Source: an uncultured Ruminococcus sp.
GTDB lineage: Bacteria > Bacillota > Clostridia > Oscillospirales > Ruminococcaceae
Direction: 5' to 3'
Length of the DNA stretch: 11,546 bases
Assembly: GCA_947176565.1 (NCBI GenBank)
Contig: CAMWRC010000017.1
Location: 1-11,546, forward strand
Numbering within the stretch: position 1 is the first letter of the stretch; each line of letters begins with the position of its first letter. Shown here one piece after another: positions 1-7,489 of this stretch. The notes under the pieces were generated by a model, which had not been told where the DNA came from, did no database searches, and saw only the letters and a program-made list of their open reading frames with translations. Both the position numbers and the translations under genes were made by a program.

Positions 1-109
1 GAAGATGTTATTATAAGTTAAATTATAAAAATTTATAAACGGGTCGTCTTTTTTGCTTTTTCAGGACACTTATATATAGAGAACTCAGATAAGGGTCGGT
101 GATTTTGAT

Positions 110-991
110 TTGAATAAACTGAAAAACCAATGCGGCAGACGCAATGAACGGATATTCAGTAATATCTGTATTCTGCCAAGTCTCATCGGTGTGCTTATAT
201 TTTTCTTAATACCGTTCGGAATAGTAGTATATTACTCGACAATAAATAATCCAATAACAAGACAGTTTGTAGGACTTGAAAATTATAAAAAGCTTTTTCA
301 GAACAGTGCATTGAAGCTTGCGGCATCGAATACGGCTTTGTTTTCGCTGATAGCCGTACCGCTTGCGATTATATTATCATTATGGCTCGCAATGCTTCTT
401 GAACGGAATATTCCGGCAAAGAGTTTTATACGGACACTTTTTCTCAGTCCGCTGATGGTTCCTACAGCATCGGTAGTTCTTGTATGGCAGGTGCTTTTCC
501 ATAATCACGGAACAGTCAATCAGTTTATCGAGATGTTCGGATTAAAGGGAATCGACTGGCTGCAATCGGATTATGGACAAGTAGTTATAATACTGATGTT
601 TCTGTGGAAGAATTTAGGATATAATATGATACTTTTCATGTCGGCTCTTGCAGGAATCCCAAAAGACCTTATTGAAGTCGCGGAACTGGAGGGCGCGGGA
701 AAATTATATCAGCTTATACATATAAAACTCAGGTATCTTTCACCGACAATGCTGTTTGTATTTATACTTTCGCTGATAAATTCATTCAAGATATTCCGCG
801 AGGTTTATCTTCTGACTGATGACCACCCGTATGACAGCATGTATATGCTACAGCACTTTATGAACAATACATTCAATAATCTTGACTATCAGAAATTATC
901 TTCGGCAGCTGTTTTGTTTTCTCTTGTGATGATTGTTGTAATTGCGGTGCTTCTCGTTCTTGAAAACATATTCGGAAAGGACGTGGAGTAA
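110..991 (+). CDS. Sugar ABC transporter permease, MalF/UgpA type (first of a pair)
   Basis: Inner-membrane subunit of a carbohydrate importer (binding-protein-dependent transport permease family, COG1175-like). The 293-residue protein has about six hydrophobic segments (near 20-42, 74-96, 107-130, 157-180, 211-229, 266-285). Between the fourth and fifth lies the cytoplasmic EAA loop that docks on the ATPase (residues about 189-212, with E189, A191, G195 and P212). In the usual I-x-L-P part of that loop the proline is replaced by Arg208. The start is a TTG at 110: the frame has a stop at 77-79 and no ATG or GTG before the first membrane segment. The ribosome binding site is weak (AAGGG at 91-95, rather distant). 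Its stop overlaps the ATG of the second permease by one base (TAATG), which implies translational coupling. Family assignment is firm; the transported sugar cannot be told from sequence. Confidence 0.93.
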   Translation: MNKLKNQCGRRNERIFSNICILPSLIGVLIFFLIPFGIVVYYSTINNPITRQFVGLENYKKLFQNSALKLAASNTALFSLIAVPLAIILSLWLAMLLERNIPAKSFIRTLFLSPLMVPTASVVLVWQVLFHNHGTVNQFIEMFGLKGIDWLQSDYGQVVIILMFLWKNLGYNMILFMSALAGIPKDLIEVAELEGAGKLYQLIHIKLRYLSPTMLFVFILSLINSFKIFREVYLLTDDHPYDSMYMLQHFMNNTFNNLDYQKLSSAAVLFSLVMIVVIAVLLVLENIFGKDVE

Positions 992-1881
992 TGACAAAAC
1001 GAAAAAAAGAATTGCTCCTGAACAGAATAGCAACAGTTTTTCTGGTACTTGCAGCATTCCTGTTTATTATGCCGATTATACTTACTATGGCGAATTCTTT
1101 CATGACATCTTCGGAAATTTCTGCAAACTATGGCGCAATGCTTGGCAACATGACTGAGGACAAGAAAGTATTTATTTCGGAAAATGTCAATCTGAAATTT
1201 ATTCCTGACAAAGTGACTTTTGAACAATATAAAAGCGTATTGTTGAAAAGTCCGGATTATCTGCTTAAATTCTGGAACTCTGTAGTACTTACGGTTCCTA
1301 TAACTGTTTTCCAGATAATTCTTGCGGTAATAACATCATACGGATTTTCACGATGTCCGAATAGACTGAAAAGCATAATATTCTTTATATATATCATACT
1401 TATGATAATGCCTTATCAGGTAACAGTTGTGCCGAATTTTCTGGTATCAGAAAAGTTCGGGATTCTCAATACAAGATGGGCGATAATACTTCCGGGAATT
1501 TTTTCGCCGTTCAGCGTGTTTCTGCTTACAAAGGTAATGCGGAGGATTCCGGAATCATACGTCGAAGCGGCGAAGCTTGACGGAGCAAATGAATTTCAGA
1601 TAATGACGAGAATATTTATGCCGCTGTGCAAGGGTGCAATTGTATCGGTTGCAATGCTAGTATTCATTGATTACTGGAACATGGTTGAACAGCCGATTAT
1701 ACTTATGAAAGATAGCGATATGCACCCGTTGTCGGTATTCTTATCACAGATAAATACCGGCGATATAGGACTTGCCTTTGCAGTAGGCGTGGTGTATATG
1801 GTTCCCGCGATACTTATGTTCCTGTACGGCGAGGACGACCTTGTAGAGGGAATAACTTATGCAGGCGGAATAAAGGGCTGA
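991..1881 (+). CDS. Sugar ABC transporter permease, MalG/UgpE type (second of a pair)
   Basis: Partner membrane subunit of the same importer (COG0395-like). The 296-residue protein has six predicted membrane segments (about 14-35, 98-118, 127-147, 163-181, 214-231, 260-280). It has a large extracytoplasmic loop after the first helix and a well-kept EAA loop at residues 190-214 (E192-A193-A194, D197-G198, then M210-P211). The C-terminal stretch, residues 284-296, resembles the conserved EGxTxGAVKG-type tail of MalG-like proteins. Length is normal for the family. The ATG at 991 sits inside the stop of the upstream permease gene. After its stop there is a 22-base gap carrying an AAAGGAAAG ribosome binding site for the next gene. 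With the first permease it should form the heterodimeric channel. An ATPase must be supplied from elsewhere, as is common for Firmicute sugar transporters that share an MsmX-like ATPase. Confidence 0.94.
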   Translation: MTKRKKELLLNRIATVFLVLAAFLFIMPIILTMANSFMTSSEISANYGAMLGNMTEDKKVFISENVNLKFIPDKVTFEQYKSVLLKSPDYLLKFWNSVVLTVPITVFQIILAVITSYGFSRCPNRLKSIIFFIYIILMIMPYQVTVVPNFLVSEKFGILNTRWAIILPGIFSPFSVFLLTKVMRRIPESYVEAAKLDGANEFQIMTRIFMPLCKGAIVSVAMLVFIDYWNMVEQPIILMKDSDMHPLSVFLSQINTGDIGLAFAVGVVYMVPAILMFLYGEDDLVEGITYAGGIKG

Positions 1882-1903
1882 TTGAAAGAAAGGAAAGATA
1901 TAA

Positions 1904-3700
1904 ATGGCTGATATTGAAATAAAAACAGAGGATAAAAATAATCCGCATTTCAGACGAGAGGTTATAAAAACTGTTCTTATTATATTTCTTGCGGTGCTTC
2001 TTGTGCTTACTTTCTGTTCAAATACAATACGGAACAAATCCCTTGCGGAGATTTCAACAGAACGTACCACAAGCGGAAAGCTTACTGAAAGATTACGCGG
2101 AAGCGGACTTGTTGAATCAAATCAGAGCTATGGCGTTACTGTTGACGGAAACAAAGTAATTGATACAATCATGGTTAAAACAGGAAAAGAAGTCAAAAAA
2201 GGTGATGTTCTGTTTACGGTCGGCACTGAGGAAAGCGAAGAGATTACAGATGCTGAGGACGCTTTAGCAGCACTTGAACTTGAATATAACAAGCTTCTGC
2301 TCACACCTCCGGCTGATTATACAGAAGAAAATCAGGCGATAAAAAATGCCCGCGATGACCTTTCAGCGGCGATTGCAGCAAGAGATAAAGCTGCGGCAAA
2401 TCAGGGGAATGAAGACGCGGCAAAACAGAATTATCAGTATAACAAATCGCAGCTGAATTATTATACAAAACTCCAGACAAAGCTTACAGCTATGGTTACA
2501 GCAATAGATACTGATGAATACGTCGGCGCGCCGGCAGAATATACAGGCGAACTTATAACTCTGCTGAATGCTTTGAATGACGCTGAAAAGGCGTATAACG
2601 AAGCTGTGGAAATATATACAGCTATGTTGTCAGGAGGCAGTCAATTTCCGGAAGATGATGAAATCATGACAGAACCGGGAGAAAATCAGTCAACAGGCAG
2701 ACCGGCAGGTCGGGAAGCGTCAGCAACTCCCGAAGAAACAGAAGCCGCAAGGATTGAAATGGAAAAGGCAGAAACCGCTCGCGATGCTGCTAAGAATACA
2801 TACAACAACCGGAAGTATGAACTCAGAAACGAATATGTCGCACAGCTTGAAGATGCAGAAAATAATGTCGATTACTATACATCGCTTACTGAGGATTATG
2901 AAATCGGTTCAGCAGGCAGCGGAATGACAGCCGCAGACCTTGATGATGATGTCCGTCAGAAACAGCGCGCCCTCGAAGACCTTATAGCGCAGCTTGACAA
3001 GACACAGAAAGAAAATGCAAATCAGGGAAAAATAGATAATCTTGATATTGAGGCTAAGAAGAAAGAAATCGAAAAGGCAAAGACAAAAATCAAAAAGCTG
3101 AAAGAAGAAAATTCTATTACAGAGATAAAGGCGGAACACAGCGGAATTGTCAGTAACATAAATCTCCGTGCCGGAGATGAAACTGTTCCTGATATGGACG
3201 TAATGACAATAGATATTGCAGAGGACGGCTACACAGTCAAGGTAACTGTTGAAGCAGAAAAGACAAAGAAAATCAAGAAAGGTACGGCGGCAGAAGTCGT
3301 TAATAACTGGAGCGGCGATATTGAAGCAGTACTTATGGATATACGCAATGATACAACGGCAAATTCAAAAAACCGCATACTTGTATTTGATGTGACAGGT
3401 GATGTTGATTCAGGTTCATATATTGATTTATCGATACCGTGCGGAAGCGGAAGTTATGATTCTATAGTTCCGAAAAGTGCGGTTCATGAGGACAGCGAGG
3501 GAAAATTTGTACTCGTGGTTGAATCGAAAAGTTCACCGCTCGGCAATCGTTACTATGCAAGACGTGTTCCGGTTGAGGTTCAGGCATCGGACGAGATTTC
3601 AAGCGCGGTTTCCGGCAGTATCTCCAACGGCGACTATGTCATAACAGCAGCAAGCGCACCTGTAAAAGCAGGCGACCAAGTACGTATGAATGACCAGTAA
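1904..3700 (+). CDS. HlyD/MacA-like membrane fusion (periplasmic adaptor) protein
   Basis: Membrane-anchored extracytoplasmic adaptor of the HlyD/MacA superfamily. These proteins normally accompany ABC exporters. The 598 residues read as: one N-terminal membrane anchor (about 21-39); first half of a lipoyl-like hairpin (about 75-108); a long alpha-helical coiled-coil hairpin (about 113-240 and 276-404) rich in Ala, Glu, Lys and Gln; second lipoyl half (about 405-430); a beta-barrel region (about 440-515); and a membrane-proximal domain (about 518-595). The coil is interrupted at about 243-280 by an acidic, Pro/Gly/Ser/Thr-rich segment that is probably disordered. The protein is longer than the roughly 350-450 residues usual for Gram-positive adaptors, mostly because of the coil. 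The start has a good ribosome binding site. It lies between sugar permeases and a MacB-core protein in one operon, which is odd for an exporter part. Superfamily is confident; role in this operon is inferred. Confidence 0.85.
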   Translation: MADIEIKTEDKNNPHFRREVIKTVLIIFLAVLLVLTFCSNTIRNKSLAEISTERTTSGKLTERLRGSGLVESNQSYGVTVDGNKVIDTIMVKTGKEVKKGDVLFTVGTEESEEITDAEDALAALELEYNKLLLTPPADYTEENQAIKNARDDLSAAIAARDKAAANQGNEDAAKQNYQYNKSQLNYYTKLQTKLTAMVTAIDTDEYVGAPAEYTGELITLLNALNDAEKAYNEAVEIYTAMLSGGSQFPEDDEIMTEPGENQSTGRPAGREASATPEETEAARIEMEKAETARDAAKNTYNNRKYELRNEYVAQLEDAENNVDYYTSLTEDYEIGSAGSGMTAADLDDDVRQKQRALEDLIAQLDKTQKENANQGKIDNLDIEAKKKEIEKAKTKIKKLKEENSITEIKAEHSGIVSNINLRAGDETVPDMDVMTIDIAEDGYTVKVTVEAEKTKKIKKGTAAEVVNNWSGDIEAVLMDIRNDTTANSKNRILVFDVTGDVDSGSYIDLSIPCGSGSYDSIVPKSAVHEDSEGKFVLVVESKSSPLGNRYYARRVPVEVQASDEISSAVSGSISNGDYVITAASAPVKAGDQVRMNDQ

Positions 3701-3705
3701 GGCGG
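3699..3705 (+). promoter_or_regulatory. Ribosome binding site that sets the start of the MacB-core gene
   Basis: AAGGCGG, close to AAGGAGG, overlaps the stop codon of the adaptor gene and lies 8 bases before the ATG at 3714. An earlier in-frame ATG at 3690 would sit inside the adaptor gene without a comparable site in front of it, so 3714 is the preferred start. Confidence 0.6.
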
Positions 3706-3713
3706 TGCTGTGC

Positions 3714-4808
3714 ATGAAATTCAGAAAGCTAATCTATTCTGCTGTCGCCGGTGTAAATATAATATCCGCGGCTGTATGGGTAATACTCACAGTTGCCGGA
3801 AATTCCATAGCAGAGTCGCAGAGCTATAATTACGGCGCGGAACGCTGGGACGAAAGCGGAGGCAGTACGCAGATAAGCTGTTTTTTTACCGAAGATGCCG
3901 GATTCACTACGGATATTGCAGGAGGAATCAGAGCGGATATGCTTTCTCAGCTTAAAAATATATCCATAGTGCCGGAGGAGGGAAAAGAACTTATTCCGGA
4001 GGCATACAGCACACCGGCAGGAAAAATGACAATCCGCTGTGATACAACAGGACGTTCCGAAGCGGAAGTGACAGCAGTAGGCGGAGACTTCTTTCTGTTC
4101 CGCGGATTCACGCTTCTGGACGGCGCATATTTCAGCAGTGATGACATAATGCAGGACGGCGCAGTAATTGACAGAGGGCTTGCATGGGCTTTGTACGGCT
4201 CTTACAACGTGGCAGGCATGAATATATACATCAACGGCACTAAATTCTACATTGCCGGAGTAATAGACAATCCGCAGACAAAAGAGGAAAAGCAGACAGC
4301 AGCGGAATTTCCCCGTGCATATATATCATATGACGGAATAAATCTTATACAGGGAACAGAATCAGCTCAGGAATCCGGCATAATGAAAAAAATCACCGTG
4401 TATGAATGTATTGCTCCGAATCCGGTTGAGAATTTTGCTTACAATGCGGTTTCGGAATATCTGAAATCGTCCTATGACGGTAAAGTCAGCGTAGTGAGCA
4501 ATTCTGAGCGTTTTCAGCCGTCAGTGAGAGCAAAGTCATTCCGGAAGCTTTCGGATTATGCCGTAGCCGATAAGCCGGTAGTATATCCCTACTGGGAGAA
4601 CGCCTCGCGGATAGCGGAGTTCAGACTCAGCGGAATATATTTTTACCGCCGTCTTACGTATGTGATTCCGGTGCTTACGATTCTGTGGCTGCTGTTCCTG
4701 CTGTACAGACTGATTGAAAAGACACGGCGTATGCTGACGGATAAGACAGCAGATGCAGTTACAAAAGCGATATACAGACATAATCAGAAGAAATATAAAG
4801 AAAATTAA
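3714..4808 (+). CDS. Membrane-anchored protein with MacB-like periplasmic core domain, lacking FtsX
   Basis: A 364-residue protein with one N-terminal membrane helix (about 8-28), an extracytoplasmic domain (about 40-300) and one C-terminal helix (about 315-333) followed by a short basic tail. Residues about 118-185 look like the MacB periplasmic core: a V-x-G-G-D-F segment, then a GFTLLDGAYF segment, an acidic residue pair, a conserved LAWALYG stretch, and a G-x-x-I-Y-I-N-G...I-A-G-V-I strand pair. MacB and LolC/E proteins carry this domain between helix 1 and a three-helix FtsX permease domain. Here the FtsX part is absent and only one helix follows, so it is unlikely to transport anything alone. 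A conserved-looking Y-P-Y-W-E-N-A motif lies at about 291-297. It follows the adaptor gene directly, repeating the MacA-MacB order. A start at 3690 would add eight residues. Function unknown; an assembly or sensing partner of the adaptor is a reasonable guess. Confidence 0.75.
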   Translation: MKFRKLIYSAVAGVNIISAAVWVILTVAGNSIAESQSYNYGAERWDESGGSTQISCFFTEDAGFTTDIAGGIRADMLSQLKNISIVPEEGKELIPEAYSTPAGKMTIRCDTTGRSEAEVTAVGGDFFLFRGFTLLDGAYFSSDDIMQDGAVIDRGLAWALYGSYNVAGMNIYINGTKFYIAGVIDNPQTKEEKQTAAEFPRAYISYDGINLIQGTESAQESGIMKKITVYECIAPNPVENFAYNAVSEYLKSSYDGKVSVVSNSERFQPSVRAKSFRKLSDYAVADKPVVYPYWENASRIAEFRLSGIYFYRRLTYVIPVLTILWLLFLLYRLIEKTRRMLTDKTADAVTKAIYRHNQKKYKEN

Positions 4809-4844
4809 AAATCAAGAAATAAAAAATCGAAAAGAGGAAATCAA

Positions 4845-7289
4845 ATGAATAAACTTGGAATTTTCAAAAAGACACTTGCGGCGATTCTTGCAGGAGCAGC
4901 GGTTCTTGCTTCTGTATCATGCGGAGAAAAAGGCGGAGAAAAAGTCGGAGACGAAAGCAGCAGCAGTAACAGCAGCGGCGGCGGAAATAATTCGGCAGCA
5001 ACACCACAGTCAGCTGATAAGGTAATGGATAAATCATATCAGGCTGTTGACATCGGACAAGCTCCGCCGCTTAAATACGTCAATGAAATCAAAACAATGG
5101 GCGATACCGGAAAAGTTATCATGTACGGAAGTACACAGGACGGCAACGAAATATATATTACAGATATGAACTTCGAGGAATATAAGAAAGTGGAGCTCAA
5201 ACTTCCCGAAGCTGATAATATCGAATCCTATTACAGGGTTGTTGTTGCAAAAGACGGCACGGCTTATGTTTTTGCTAACATTACGAATTACGGCGATTTT
5301 GAACTTCCTGACTATGAAGACCCTGATTTTGACTGGGAGAACTTCGATTATGAAGCAATGGAAGAAGCCGCAGAACGCAGTTATAAGATATATACTATCA
5401 GTCCGGACGGCGAAGCAAGTGACGGAATCGATATAACCGGACTTGAAAAATACGAAGATGATGATACTTATTTCGGCGAAGTTCTTATAACCGGAAATAC
5501 ACTGCTTCTTACTATCGGTACTAATTCCGGTCAAAAGTTTGTAGTTATAAATAATGATGGAAGTATCGGCGATGAGGTTGACTGCGGAGATGATTATTTC
5601 TATCCGTCCGGAATGGACAGCGATGGCAATCTTGCGTATATATCCTATTCCGGAAGCGATACTGTACTTAAGAAAATAGATGCTGAAACTTTGAGTTTAA
5701 GTCCGGACGAGATAAAGATTGAAGAAGCAGAAATGAATTACCGTGCTATATTTGCAGGCAGTGGTGATTATACAGTTTATCTTTCCGGTACTTCGTCACT
5801 TTACGGAATAAAGAAAGACGGAACTACAGATGAAATCATAAACTGGATAGATTCAGACCTTAATGGCGACTATATTGAAAGTTTAATTCCGGCAGGAAAT
5901 GATGAATTTATCGTCTATGAGAATAACTGGAACAGCAACACTACAAAATTCTACCGTCTTACAAAGCGTGATGCGTCTGAAATGGAGAATACACAGATAA
6001 TCAGCATGATGGTTCAATATGCAAATCAGGACGTTATGGACAAGGTAAGCCAGTTCAACAAGACAAATTCCGGCTACAGAATAAAAGTAGAGGACTATCA
6101 GAAATATTACGAGTGGGACGACGAATCACTCATAAGCAAGAACAATCCGGAAAAACAGCTCAAGCAGGATATAGCATCGGGCAAGAAATTTGATATTATC
6201 TGCATGAACAATTCATCTCTTATCATGAATCTCGGCAAAAAGGGCGCGCTTGTTGATTTGTATGAATATATCGACAAAGATGACTCACTCAGCAAGGAAG
6301 ATTTCATGCCGGCGGTGCTTAATGCTGGAGAGATTGACGGAAAACTCGTATCAATTTCCTCGTCGTTCAGTCTCGATACATATGCTTTGAAATCAAAATA
6401 TTTTGATAAGGAAAACTGGACAGTTGACGATATTATTGAAACATACAACAATCTGCCTGACGGAATGAAACTGCTTTCATACGGTAGCAGCAAACGCAGT
6501 GTATATGGTTTATTTGCGTATGGCGGCGGTACGGAATATATCGACTATGACAAGGGAACGTGCAGCTTTGATTCTCCGGAATTTATAAAGATACTGGAAT
6601 TCTGCAACCGTTTTGACAATGACGGCGAGGGCGATGAAATCGACTGGGAGACAGCTACCAATGATGAAATGGACAAGTACTACAATGAACAGGAAGTTGC
6701 CTGCCGTAATGACAAGGCACTGCTGAGAAGCGTATATTTAGGCGATTTACGCTCCTATGCACGTGCAGTAGCCGGTGATTTCGGCGATGATATAACTCTT
6801 GTAGGCTATCCCTCTGCTAACGGAGCAGGCGGTGCAGTTGCAAGCATGGGAATGAGCTATTCTATCATGTCGGATTCTCCTAATAAAGATGCGTGCTGGG
6901 ATTTCATCAATGATTTCTTTGAGGAAGAATATCAGACCAGTGAAGATATGTACAATATTCCGGCTATAAAATCAGCCTTTGAGGTAAAGCTCGATGAAGC
7001 CATGGAGAAGCCGTATTATATGAACAGCGAAGGCAAGAAAGAAACATATGATGATACATACTACATAGGCGGAGAGGAAATCAAAGTTCCGCCGCTTACA
7101 AAGGAACAGCGTGATAAGCTGGAAAATTACATTCTCAGCGGAAATAAAAGCAGTTATCACTATAATGACGAGGTAAGCACAATCATAGAGGAACAGCTCA
7201 ACGCATTCTTTGCCGGTGAAAAGACGGCACAGGAAACGGCGGAACTGATTCAGAACCGTGTATCTATCCTCGTAAGCGAACAGTCTTAA
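4845..7289 (+). CDS. Lipoprotein: propeller-like N-terminal domain fused to extracellular sugar-binding protein
   Basis: Substrate-capturing subunit of the importer, anchored outside the cell by lipid. The 814 residues begin with a type II signal peptide (basic K8-K9, hydrophobic 11-24, Cys26 after A-S-V-S), then a Ser/Gly/Asn-rich linker (about 36-52). Residues about 66-380 contain repeated beta-strand stretches with D-G or N-D-G turns (for example near 137, 188, 237, 259, 325), which suggests a beta-propeller-like fold. Residues about 385-814 match the family 1 extracellular solute-binding fold (COG1653-like): an opening strand followed by an amphipathic helix, a K-K-F-D-I-I stretch near 447-452, an LVDLYEYI segment near 469-476, and a late W-D-F-I-N-D-F segment near 685-691. 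Ordinary binding proteins are about 400-550 residues, so the N-terminal half is an addition. AAGAGG precedes the ATG at usual spacing. It is last in the operon, before the terminator. The ligand is unknown. Confidence 0.88.
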   Translation: MNKLGIFKKTLAAILAGAAVLASVSCGEKGGEKVGDESSSSNSSGGGNNSAATPQSADKVMDKSYQAVDIGQAPPLKYVNEIKTMGDTGKVIMYGSTQDGNEIYITDMNFEEYKKVELKLPEADNIESYYRVVVAKDGTAYVFANITNYGDFELPDYEDPDFDWENFDYEAMEEAAERSYKIYTISPDGEASDGIDITGLEKYEDDDTYFGEVLITGNTLLLTIGTNSGQKFVVINNDGSIGDEVDCGDDYFYPSGMDSDGNLAYISYSGSDTVLKKIDAETLSLSPDEIKIEEAEMNYRAIFAGSGDYTVYLSGTSSLYGIKKDGTTDEIINWIDSDLNGDYIESLIPAGNDEFIVYENNWNSNTTKFYRLTKRDASEMENTQIISMMVQYANQDVMDKVSQFNKTNSGYRIKVEDYQKYYEWDDESLISKNNPEKQLKQDIASGKKFDIICMNNSSLIMNLGKKGALVDLYEYIDKDDSLSKEDFMPAVLNAGEIDGKLVSISSSFSLDTYALKSKYFDKENWTVDDIIETYNNLPDGMKLLSYGSSKRSVYGLFAYGGGTEYIDYDKGTCSFDSPEFIKILEFCNRFDNDGEGDEIDWETATNDEMDKYYNEQEVACRNDKALLRSVYLGDLRSYARAVAGDFGDDITLVGYPSANGAGGAVASMGMSYSIMSDSPNKDACWDFINDFFEEEYQTSEDMYNIPAIKSAFEVKLDEAMEKPYYMNSEGKKETYDDTYYIGGEEIKVPPLTKEQRDKLENYILSGNKSSYHYNDEVSTIIEEQLNAFFAGEKTAQETAELIQNRVSILVSEQS

Positions 7290-7334
7290 TTACGACAGCT
7301 ACAAATTTTTATATACTCCACCTCCTTACTTAAA

Positions 7335-7372
7335 GGCGAACCTCTGTAGAAATACAGGGGTTCGTCTTTTTT
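7335..7372 (+). terminator. Intrinsic terminator of the transporter operon
   Basis: A 14-base-pair stem (GGCGAACCTCTGTA with TACAGGGGTTCGTC, two G-U pairs) closes on a GAAA tetraloop at 7349-7352 and runs directly into six T residues. It starts 45 bases after the stop codon of the binding-protein gene. This is a strong rho-independent terminator and it separates the operon from spoIVB. Confidence 0.95.
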
Positions 7373-7418
7373 ATAAAAAAATAATAATACTGACATTTTA
7401 TTTGAGATTATTTTTCAA

Positions 7419-7447
7419 GCATAATGCCCATACTTGTATATATAATA
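7419..7447 (+). promoter_or_regulatory. Possible sigma-G/sigma-F-like promoter of spoIVB
   Basis: GCATA at 7419-7423 is followed after 17 bases by TATAATA at 7441-7447. From memory, sigma-G promoters have a G-C/T-A-T-A/G -35 element and a C-A-T-x-x-T-A -10 element; the match is full at -35 and lacks only the first base at -10. The -10 also fits sigma-A, but the bases at the sigma-A -35 position fit TTGACA poorly. Expression of spoIVB under forespore sigma factors is established in Bacillus. The call rests on pattern only, in very AT-rich DNA. Confidence 0.4.
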
Positions 7448-7452
7448 ATATA

Positions 7453-7473
7453 GCCGGAAATCAGGTTTCCGGC
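7453..7473 (+). promoter_or_regulatory. Perfect inverted repeat (hairpin) in the spoIVB leader
   Basis: GCCGGAAA and TTTCCGGC form a perfect 8-base-pair stem around the 5-base loop TCAGG. It lies between the possible promoter and the GGAAAGGGG ribosome binding site, and no T-run follows, so it is not a terminator. It may stabilise the message, affect initiation, or be a protein-binding palindrome. Confidence 0.5.
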
Positions 7474-7489
7474 GGAAAGGGGAAAATTT

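Noticed and set aside
1..21. Possible tail of an upstream gene (frame 1 reads E-D-V-I-I-S then TAA)
   Set aside because: Only six codons are visible and the other two frames also close nearby, so no gene can be supported.
41..60. GGGTCGTC followed by a T-run, resembling the 3' half of the terminator at 7353-7372
   Set aside because: No complementary 5' stem is present upstream; the only nearby inverted repeat (23-38) is pure A/T. Not a usable terminator.
53..80. Weak promoter-like pair TTGCTT / TATAGA before the first permease
   Set aside because: Only half of the -35 bases match and the region is AT-rich; the true promoter may lie upstream of the window.
889..1227. 112-codon minus-strand open frame across the permease junction
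   Set aside because: Antisense to two clear permease genes and of abnormal composition; a shadow frame.
3690..3713. Upstream ATG at 3690 as start of the MacB-core gene
   Set aside because: It lies within the adaptor gene and lacks a good ribosome binding site; ATG at 3714 has AAGGCGG at proper spacing.
5034..5534. 166-codon open frame on the minus strand within the lipoprotein gene
   Set aside because: Antisense to a convincing gene, Cys/Phe/Ile-rich with no recognisable motif; a shadow frame.
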